NCBI GenBank assembly: GCA_030621455.1
Contig: JAUXHQ010000116.1
Location: 1 to 6,518 of the forward strand
Direction of reading: 5' to 3'
Origin: Deltaproteobacteria bacterium
GTDB taxonomy: Bacteria; Desulfobacterota; UBA8473
DNA: 6,518 nt
Part shown: positions 1 through 5,845 of the stretch, piece after piece
Position numbering within the stretch: position 1 is the first letter of the stretch
Layout: every line of letters starts with the position of its first letter
Made by a program: the position numbers and the translations under genes
Notes under the pieces: model-generated
Told to the model about the DNA's origin: nothing
The model's input: only the letters and a program-made list of their open reading frames with translations
Database searches by the model: none

Positions 1-46
1 GACCGACCAGGATGCTTCCACGTGCGCTTCGTTTCAGAAGAAGTAA

Positions 47-70
47 TCACGTTTAAGTGAGAATAAGTGA
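47..70. promoter_or_regulatory. Possible enhancer/operator repeats upstream of the glycyl radical enzyme gene
   Basis: TAAGTGA occurs at 54-60 and again at 64-70, exactly 10 bp apart, so both copies lie on the same face of the helix. The first copy also forms an inverted repeat with TCAC at 47-50 (TCAC-N6-GTGA, 47-60). If the sigma-54 promoter at 142-157 is real, these repeats sit about 100-120 bp upstream of its expected start point, a usual place for an activator of the NtrC class to bind. The repeats are seen directly; the role is inferred. The arrangement is the reverse of a CRP site and is not an FNR site. Confidence 0.3.
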
Positions 71-72
71 CG

Positions 73-120
73 TTGTCCGCGGGCGATAATCATCCATGTC
101 AGGGACATTTTTATTTGTCC
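73..120. repeat. Cluster of TGTC half-sites in the leader
   Basis: A perfect short palindrome, ATGTC-N3-GACAT, lies at 96-108. TTGTCC occurs at 73-78 and again at 115-120. The GGACA at 103-107 can also pair with TGTCC at 116-120 to give a seven-pair hairpin (101-107 with 116-122, one G-T pair) with a T-rich loop. The cluster lies between the upstream TAAGTGA repeats and the putative promoter. It could be a regulator-binding region or simply a bendable spacer. No known regulator is recognised. Confidence 0.25.
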
Positions 121-141
121 TTTCGGGATGAAGGGATCAGA

Positions 142-157
142 AGGTACCGTATTTGCA
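142..157 (+). promoter_or_regulatory. Candidate sigma-54 (-24/-12) promoter
   Basis: The sequence AGGTACCGTATTTGCA matches the RpoN consensus TGGCACG-N4-TTGCW at the invariant GG (143-144) and GC (155-156), separated by exactly 10 bases. The whole TTGCA element and the AC of the -24 box are also kept; three other positions differ. Transcription would begin near 168, giving a leader of about 43 bases before the start codon at 211. I see no convincing sigma-70 -35/-10 pair with better spacing. Sigma-54 control would mean that the gene needs a dedicated ATP-dependent activator, for example one sensing substrate. The match is seen directly; its use is inferred. Confidence 0.5.
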
Positions 158-195
158 GGAGAAGGTAACCCCGTGGACTGATATGAATAATCGAT

Positions 196-204
196 AAAGG
201 AGGT
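196..204 (+). promoter_or_regulatory. Strong Shine-Dalgarno site
   Basis: AAAGGAGGT lies seven bases before the ATG at 211. It is close to a perfect match to the 16S rRNA 3' end, which fixes the start codon of the glycyl radical enzyme and suggests high translation. Confidence 0.85.
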
Positions 205-210
205 AAGAAT

Positions 211-2709
211 ATGGCAACAGTGGAAGTTGAGAGAGGTAAAGATGTCCAGGAACAGACAGAGAAACGGCAATGGTGGTGGGTAGCAGAGAAGAGCCGCTCC
301 AAGCGCATCGACTATTTGAGAAAGGCAGTTTGGAAGAAAGGAGCCAGCGGGGGGCTTTATCAACCTGGCATAAAGATCGACCTGACCTTTCCCCAGCTTT
401 TTACCGAGGCATGGAAAGAGAACGAGGGCGAGCCCATCATGGTTCAAAAGGCCCGCGCCCTAGCCTACGTGATGGACAATACCCCCATCTTCATTACCGA
501 CCATGCGCAGCTTGTGAGCTATTCCGGAAGCGCTCCCCATGAGATGGTCCACTACTGGCAGGGGACGAGCATGCAGAACGAGGAGGTTTATAACGAACAG
601 GGCATCATCCCTGAACCGGAGGATGAGTCTTTGAAGATCGTAGCCGAGCTGAATGATTACTGGGGCGGCCGGACAGCCCTCGACAATCTGATCAAACTCC
701 TGGACCCGGAAGATGCGGTCAAATATGTGAGCGGCGCCATCTCCATAGGGATTCCCTCTTCCGCCGTCACCTATGCGACAAAGGACTTCAGTTACATCTT
801 CAAGGGCTTTGAGGCGATACTGGATGAGATTGACGGGTTGATGGAAGAGACGGAAGAGAAGTTACAGGGCAACCCGTCACCCGACCTTCTCCCTCTGTAT
901 GAAAAGCTGCCGAGGTGGGAGGCGATGCAGACAGTCTTGGAGGCCGGCATCCGGTATGCTGAACGATACGCCAGGTTGGCACGGACCATAGCAGAGAACT
1001 TTGAGAGCGACCCCAAGCGCAAAGAGGAACTGCTTCAGATCGCTGAGGTCTGTGAACGTGTTCCTGCGCAGCCGCCGAGAAACTTGCAGGAATCTCTCCA
1101 GTTCGATCACTTTGTCCAGGTTTTGATGAGATACGAGACCTTTGAGGTGGCGATGCCCCACAGGCCCGATTACTTCCACGGGCCGTATTATGACAAGGAC
1201 GTAAACGTAGATAAAAGGCTCACAAAGGAAGAGGCCCTTGACCTTGTGGGTGAGCATATGATTCGCACTGCTGAGATAGGTGTTTTTCAACCACGGTGGG
1301 TTAGGGAAGGGGCTCAGGGGATTGTTGGTTCGTGGGTGTGGACTATGGGCGGGGTTAAGCCTGACGGCTCCGATGCCTGTAATGACCTGACTGTTGCCTA
1401 TATGCAGGCAGCGCGGCAAGTGCGGGTGGCAAATCCCACGTTTAGCTTCAGGTACCATCCCAACGTCAAGGATGAGGTCTTAAGGGAGTGCTTTGAGTGT
1501 ATACGTCAGGGGCTAGGCTATCCCAACATGCGGAATGACTCTGTCTTGATCCCCAACGCCATGTACTGGCACGGACATCCCCTTGAGGAGGCGAGGCAGT
1601 GGGTGAACCAGGCCTGCATGTCGCCCTGTCCCACCACGAAGTACGGGTGTGCGCCTTTCAGGATGGCAGCAGGGAGCGCCAATTGCGCCAAGATGATAGA
1701 GTACACGCTCCATAATGGGTACGATCATGTGGTGAACATGCAGATGGGGCCGAAAACCGGTGATCCGTGTGAGTTCAAGGATTTTGAGGAACTCTTCCAG
1801 GCCTGGGTGAAGCAGATGGAGTGGATTTTGAACCTGGTGATACGAACGGTTAATCTGGGAAGGGCCAAGGATCCTGAGTTATTTTCAAGGCCGGCGTTAT
1901 CAGCCATTTATGAGCGTGCTGTGGAGACAGGTACGGACGCCTGCGACCCAAGCAACGGAGAGCGCGGCAATGCCTGGACTACGGGCTTTACCTGGGTTGA
2001 GAATATAGACAGTCTGGCTGCTATCAAGAAGCTTGTCTATGAAGAGAAGAAGTACACCATGGCCCAGCTCATAGAGGCCCTCAGGGCGAACTGGGAAGGC
2101 TGTGAAGAGATGAGGCTTGACTTCGTGCAGAACTCGCCCAAGTGGGGCAATGACGACGACTACGTTGATGACATCATGCTCCGCTGCCTGCGGGAGGTTG
2201 CCAGGCATAGCAAAGAGATGAAATGCACCTCTGGGAACAACTGGCCATTCCTCCCGGAGAACGTCAGCTTCAACATCCTCTTCGCCAATGTTGTTGGCGC
2301 CCTGCCAAGCGGCCGCAGGTTGGGAGACGCTCTGTACGACGGCGGAATATCTCCGGGGCCTGGTCTCGACAAGAAGGGTCCTACTGCGGTTCTCAAGTCA
2401 TGCGGGAAGATTGACCACATCAGCGATGGGAGGGCCTTCCTTCTTAACCAGCGTCTCTCACCGACGCAGCTTGCGGGTGATAAGGGCTATCAGCTATGGA
2501 AGGCCTATATGAAAACATGGGCGGATCTTGGGATCGATCATGTACAGTTCAACATGGTGGACGATGCCACCTTGAGAGCCGCCCAGAAAGACCCGGAGAA
2601 GTATCAGGAGGTGATAGTCCGGGTGGCAGGTTACAGCGCTCACTTCGTGGACATCAGCCGTAAGACCCAGGACAATATCATCCAGAGAACGGTACAGGGA
2701 CTGGGTTAA
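211..2709 (+). CDS. assA: Fumarate-adding glycyl radical enzyme, catalytic subunit (alkylsuccinate/benzylsuccinate synthase type)
   Basis: This family adds a hydrocarbon C-H bond across fumarate to give a substituted succinate, the first step of anaerobic alkane or alkylbenzene breakdown in the cytoplasm. The 832 residues span a PFL-like domain and a C-terminal glycyl radical domain. Catalytic Cys469 lies in ACMSPCP, the CMSP form typical of X-succinate synthases rather than the GCVEP form of choline, glycerol or isethionate lyases. Arg484, 15 residues later, matches the Cys493-Arg508 spacing of BssA, where the Arg binds fumarate. Further BssA-like blocks are PKWGNDDDY (643-651), DGGISP (710-715), KKGPTAV (about 721-727) and IDHVQFN (775-781). 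The radical motif RVAGYSAHF carries Gly807, 25 residues from the end. The start follows a strong Shine-Dalgarno. No activase or small-subunit genes lie in the window. Family membership is firm. The alkane (AssA) assignment rests on remembered active-site resemblance (CMSPCP, RVAGYSAHF); an arylalkylsuccinate synthase remains possible. Confidence 0.9.
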   Translation: MATVEVERGKDVQEQTEKRQWWWVAEKSRSKRIDYLRKAVWKKGASGGLYQPGIKIDLTFPQLFTEAWKENEGEPIMVQKARALAYVMDNTPIFITDHAQLVSYSGSAPHEMVHYWQGTSMQNEEVYNEQGIIPEPEDESLKIVAELNDYWGGRTALDNLIKLLDPEDAVKYVSGAISIGIPSSAVTYATKDFSYIFKGFEAILDEIDGLMEETEEKLQGNPSPDLLPLYEKLPRWEAMQTVLEAGIRYAERYARLARTIAENFESDPKRKEELLQIAEVCERVPAQPPRNLQESLQFDHFVQVLMRYETFEVAMPHRPDYFHGPYYDKDVNVDKRLTKEEALDLVGEHMIRTAEIGVFQPRWVREGAQGIVGSWVWTMGGVKPDGSDACNDLTVAYMQAARQVRVANPTFSFRYHPNVKDEVLRECFECIRQGLGYPNMRNDSVLIPNAMYWHGHPLEEARQWVNQACMSPCPTTKYGCAPFRMAAGSANCAKMIEYTLHNGYDHVVNMQMGPKTGDPCEFKDFEELFQAWVKQMEWILNLVIRTVNLGRAKDPELFSRPALSAIYERAVETGTDACDPSNGERGNAWTTGFTWVENIDSLAAIKKLVYEEKKYTMAQLIEALRANWEGCEEMRLDFVQNSPKWGNDDDYVDDIMLRCLREVARHSKEMKCTSGNNWPFLPENVSFNILFANVVGALPSGRRLGDALYDGGISPGPGLDKKGPTAVLKSCGKIDHISDGRAFLLNQRLSPTQLAGDKGYQLWKAYMKTWADLGIDHVQFNMVDDATLRAAQKDPEKYQEVIVRVAGYSAHFVDISRKTQDNIIQRTVQGLG

Positions 2710-2724
2710 TCAAAACCATTATGC

Positions 2725-2753
2725 CCGATAGCGGAGGGTTTCCTCAATATCGG
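2725..2753 (+). other. Hairpin in the 3' untranslated region
   Basis: CCGATA (2725-2730) pairs with TATCGG (2748-2753), and inside it GAGG (2734-2737) pairs with CCTC (2742-2745) around a GTTT loop, giving a two-stem hairpin 16 bases after the stop codon. It has no T-run after it, so it is more likely an mRNA 3'-end stabiliser or part of a two-hairpin terminator than a terminator alone. Confidence 0.35.
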
Positions 2754-2765
2754 TGGAGATGTATG

Positions 2766-2793
2766 ACCCCGGCCTTCATGTGGAGGCCGGGGT
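2766..2793 (+). terminator. Strong GC-rich hairpin, probable terminator between the convergent units
   Basis: ACCCCGGCCT (2766-2775) pairs perfectly with AGGCCGGGGT (2784-2793). A T-G and a C-G pair can extend the stem inward to leave an ATGT tetraloop. The downstream side reads TTAAAATAATA, which is A/T-rich but lacks a true T-run. On the minus strand the bases after the stem are not T-rich either. It lies 57 bases after the glycyl radical enzyme stop codon and could stop transcription from both sides. The stem is certain; the efficiency of termination is not. Confidence 0.6.
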
Positions 2794-2807
2794 TAAAATA
2801 ATACCCC

Positions 2808-3040
2808 CTAGTCTTTCATTAGCACATCATACGGCCAGCCAAGAATACCCCCCTCCAGGAAGCCAACATCCTTAAAACCATTTGCGCTCAAGATGCGTTC
2901 CGCCTCATAGACCACTTAGCTTGCAAAACGGCATAATTTTTTTTGTATCTTGGAAGGGTATCCAGCTTTTCCCTGAGCACCCCGAGGGGAATGTGTATAG
3001 TCGTTTCCTGATAATGGTGAAGCAGTGGGAATCTTAAACC
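2808..3040 (-). pseudogene. Broken rhodanese-like sulfurtransferase domain
   Basis: Three successive reading-frame pieces on the minus strand together rebuild most of a rhodanese domain. The first gives IHIPLGVLREKLDTLP, the usual mid-domain strand and helix. After an A8 run (T8 at 2937-2944 on the plus strand) the frame changes and gives FCKLSGL, the active-site loop, with its Cys codon at 2923-2925. A second break, probably a small deletion near 2907-2910, leads into YEAERILSANGFKDV and FLEGGILGWPY, the classic C-terminal helix and strand, ending at a TAG at 2808-2810. The N-terminal part is degraded: only a trace of the expected DVR-P motif remains near 3026-3040, and the fdhA-like stop codon at 3078 leaves little room for a full domain. 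Such domains occur alone or at the C-terminus of FAD-dependent CoA-disulfide-reductase-like proteins. It is not expected to give a working protein. A sequencing error at the A-run could explain one break but hardly both. Confidence 0.75.
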
Positions 3041-3077
3041 GGTGATAAAGAGGTAACCGGAAAGAATAGTGATGGGT

Positions 3078-5843
3078 CTATATCCTCTCCACTTTAACTG
3101 CACAAATCTTTAACTCGGGAACCTTAGCGAGCGGATCCAGGGCATCAATGGTCAAGACATTTACCGGTGTCTTGGTGGAATGGAAAGTAGCAAAGACCGT
3201 CCCTTCAGGCACCAGATCCGTAATCTTTACTTTTATTGTAATCTCGCCCCGGCGCGAACATACTCTCGTCTCATCCCCATCAAGTATCCCCAATTTTTCT
3301 CCATCTGAAGGATTCATCTCCAATAAGTCTTCCGGAGATAAGTTATTTAGTGGCACCGAGTGTCGGGTATAACCGGTATGGAGGTGATAAAGATCCTTGC
3401 CGGTAGTGAATACAAAAGGATATTCATCATCAGGCAGTTCTGCCGGAGGATGATAATCTGCTGGATAGAAGATACCTTTCGCGCTTTTTGTGTTAAACTT
3501 GTCTTTCCAGAGATAAGGTGTGCCCGGATGCTCCTTATCAGGGCAGGGCCATCGCAAGCCCCCATCTTCCAGTCGTTTATGAGAGATGCCACCATAAGGA
3601 GGAGTTAGTGAAGCGATTTCATCCATTATCTCTCCAGGATGACTGTAGGTCATCTCATAACCCATCCTTTTACTGAGTTCGCAGATGATCTCCCAATCCG
3701 GTCTACTCTCTCCTTGAGGATCAATTGCCTTGCGCACTAACTGAATGAGGCGGGCAGTATTGGTAAAGGTCCCATCTTTTTCAGCAAAAGAACAGGCAGG
3801 TAAAACTACATCGGCAATTTCTGCTGTCTCATTTAAGAAAATATCCTGAACCACTATAAAATCCATATCTTCGAAGACTTCTCTCATGTTATTGAGATTA
3901 GGGCCACTCCTCATTGGATTCCCCCCCATTACATAAAGACCTTTGATCTTGCCTTTGTTGATAACCATATCCGATTCTGTCACCCCAGGTTTCATGGATA
4001 GTTTTACACCCCATGCCTTCTCAAACTTTTCGTTAACCTTTGGTTCGCTGACAGGCTGACCGCCGGGATAGATAGGTGGTAGGTTTCCCATATCACCAGC
4101 GCCTTGACCGTTATTCTGCTTTGCTATGGTATTAAGACCTGTCCCTTCTTTTCCCACGTTGCCGGTAAGCAGCGCCAGGTTGCATAAAGCTGAAACATTG
4201 TCTGTTCCGTAAATATGCTGGGTTTCACCCATACTAAACATAATTGCAGCCCTCTCTGCTTTTCCGTAAAGCCGTGCAGCTTCAATGACCTTCTCTGTGG
4301 GAATACCTGTAATCTCTTCCACTTTTTCCGGTGTATAGTTGGAGACCACTTCCTTCAAACTTTCGAAATTTTCTGTGCGATTTTTTACGAATTCATGGTC
4401 GTACAGGCCCTCATCTATAATGATGTTCATCATGCCGTTAATCCAGGCGATATCCGTTCCAATCTTCAGCCTGAACCAGACCTGGGCAAAATCCGTGATA
4501 TCGATCTTTCTTGGGTCTGCCACGATAAGTTTCAAACCGTTGAATTTCACTAAACGTTTCATCAGATCACCAACCACCGGACACATTTCTGTAGCATTGA
4601 GGCCGGCTATCAGAATAAGATCTGATTTTTCCGCTAATCGCATGGAGTTGGTCATTGCTCCCCCTCCCAGGGCGCGAGTGAGAGCAACGGCGCTAGGGGT
4701 ATGACAGAAACGGGTGCAAAAATCTACATTGTTTGTGCCCAAGACGGCCCGCATAAATTTTTGAAATAGATAACATTCTTCATTAGTGGATTTGGATGAT
4801 GAAATACCTCCCAGGGCATCGCTACCGTATTTTTTCGTTATTTCTTTAAATTTGGTGGCAGTTAATTCTAATGCTTCATCCCAGCTTGCCTCTTCAAACT
4901 TTCCGTTTTTCTTGATCAAAGGTTTTGTCAAACGTTTGGGACTATGGACAAAATCAAAACCAAACCGCCCCTTAACGCAGAGATGTCCCCTATTCTCTGT
5001 ATTATCCTTTTCAACGCCATATACTCTGATAACCTTATTATCTTTAACCCATAGTTCCATTTGACAACCCACACCGCAGTGCGGACAAGTAGTTTGTATT
5101 TTTTTAACTTCCCATGTTCTACCCTGGAAATGGGCTAATTTTTCCGTTATGGCGCCGGTAGGACAGGCTTGAACACAAGCTCCGCAAGAGGCGCAGGTTG
5201 TCTCTCCCAGGGGTTGATTGAGTCCGGCAATGAGATTTAATTTAGGGGAGAAATCATCAATGCCGCCTCGACCATAGAAGTTCAATACTTTCTGAACGGT
5301 AATCTCATGACAGGCGCGCACACATCTCCCACAACAGATACACTTATTGAGATCCCTTATAATCACTTCGCTGGAAGTATCAACAGCTTCGGTATATTCC
5401 GGGCTGGGGAAACGCAGATCTTTCTGATCTACACCCAACTGATAAGCATATCTCTGTAATTCGCACATACCATTGGCTTCACAAACCAAACAGTCATGTT
5501 TGTTCTGGGCTAAAAGGAGCTCTATAATTAATCTCCGTGCTCTTTTTAATTCCTCATCATGGGCTATAATCTCCATTCCCGTCGCCACATCTGTTGTGCA
5601 GGCGCTCACATGCATTGAATTGGGAGCGTGTCCTGCTTTGTTAAGCCAACGGTCTCCTATCTTAACCTTTACTCCGCATAAGCGACAAACTCCAGCCCTG
5701 CTCAGACCCTTATGATAACAGAGATGGGGAATATCAATACCGTTTTCTAAAGCCGCTTCCAAAATTGTAGACCCTTTCTCCGCTTGAATCGGTCTCCCGT
5801 CAATCGTTATATTTACCAAGTTCTTTTCATTTTCTTCTGCCAT
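3078..5843 (-). CDS. fdhA: Formate-dehydrogenase-like molybdopterin oxidoreductase, alpha subunit with NuoG-like N-terminus
   Basis: The 921 residues match the length of NuoG/FdhA-type alpha subunits. In order they contain: a [2Fe-2S] domain (Cys42, 53, 56, 82); a NuoG-type cluster site (Cys118, 121, 127, with Asn114 where the His ligand is usual and His116 nearby); two ferredoxin [4Fe-4S] motifs (Cys168/171/174/178 and Cys217/220/223/227); the molybdopterin-domain [4Fe-4S] site (Cys253, 256, 260, 289, then Lys291); the Mo/W-ligand pair Cys380-His381 in RFCHTPS; and a C-terminal molydopterin-binding domain (about 805-921). It is a Cys form, not selenocysteine. Family members oxidise formate or reduce CO2, passing electrons along the clusters to an NAD(P)- or ferredoxin-linked partner. 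Unusually, Ala574 stands where E. coli FdhF has catalytic Arg333 (spacing from His 193 here, 192 there), so formate activity is uncertain. There is no signal peptide, so it is probably cytoplasmic. ATG at 5841-5843 follows AAGGGG (5851-5856) by seven bases and the upstream gene's stop by two, so the two are co-translated. Confidence 0.85.
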   Translation of the reverse strand: MAEENEKNLVNITIDGRPIQAEKGSTILEAALENGIDIPHLCYHKGLSRAGVCRLCGVKVKIGDRWLNKAGHAPNSMHVSACTTDVATGMEIIAHDEELKRARRLIIELLLAQNKHDCLVCEANGMCELQRYAYQLGVDQKDLRFPSPEYTEAVDTSSEVIIRDLNKCICCGRCVRACHEITVQKVLNFYGRGGIDDFSPKLNLIAGLNQPLGETTCASCGACVQACPTGAITEKLAHFQGRTWEVKKIQTTCPHCGVGCQMELWVKDNKVIRVYGVEKDNTENRGHLCVKGRFGFDFVHSPKRLTKPLIKKNGKFEEASWDEALELTATKFKEITKKYGSDALGGISSSKSTNEECYLFQKFMRAVLGTNNVDFCTRFCHTPSAVALTRALGGGAMTNSMRLAEKSDLILIAGLNATEMCPVVGDLMKRLVKFNGLKLIVADPRKIDITDFAQVWFRLKIGTDIAWINGMMNIIIDEGLYDHEFVKNRTENFESLKEVVSNYTPEKVEEITGIPTEKVIEAARLYGKAERAAIMFSMGETQHIYGTDNVSALCNLALLTGNVGKEGTGLNTIAKQNNGQGAGDMGNLPPIYPGGQPVSEPKVNEKFEKAWGVKLSMKPGVTESDMVINKGKIKGLYVMGGNPMRSGPNLNNMREVFEDMDFIVVQDIFLNETAEIADVVLPACSFAEKDGTFTNTARLIQLVRKAIDPQGESRPDWEIICELSKRMGYEMTYSHPGEIMDEIASLTPPYGGISHKRLEDGGLRWPCPDKEHPGTPYLWKDKFNTKSAKGIFYPADYHPPAELPDDEYPFVFTTGKDLYHLHTGYTRHSVPLNNLSPEDLLEMNPSDGEKLGILDGDETRVCSRRGEITIKVKITDLVPEGTVFATFHSTKTPVNVLTIDALDPLAKVPELKICAVKVERI

Positions 5844-5845
5844 TT

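Noticed and set aside
47..60. CRP or FNR binding site
   Set aside because: The arms are TCAC-N6-GTGA, the reverse order of a CRP site, and there is no TTGAT-N4-ATCAA for FNR.
1..60. 3' end of an upstream plus-strand gene
   Set aside because: All three forward frames are open from base 1 and stop between 46 and 60, and with at most 19 codons none can be recognised, so no call is made.
34..447. 137-codon open frame on the minus strand across the leader and the start of the glycyl radical enzyme gene
   Set aside because: It overlaps the promoter, the Shine-Dalgarno and the first 79 codons of the real gene, and its cysteine- and leucine-rich product resembles no family I know.
877..1458. 193-codon open frame on the minus strand inside the glycyl radical enzyme gene
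   Set aside because: It lies antisense to a well-conserved gene, has no recognisable domain and has a composition expected of a shadow frame.
2888..3103. 71-codon minus-strand frame with its own ATG overlapping the 3' end of the dehydrogenase-like gene
   Set aside because: Its ATG lies within the dehydrogenase-like gene in another frame. The only meaningful part is the rhodanese fragment, and the last codons are out of frame with the true domain, so it is treated as part of the pseudogene.
4703..4706. Selenocysteine at the Mo/W ligand position of the dehydrogenase-like protein
   Set aside because: The codon before the His381 codon reads as Cys, and there is no in-frame TGA in the gene.
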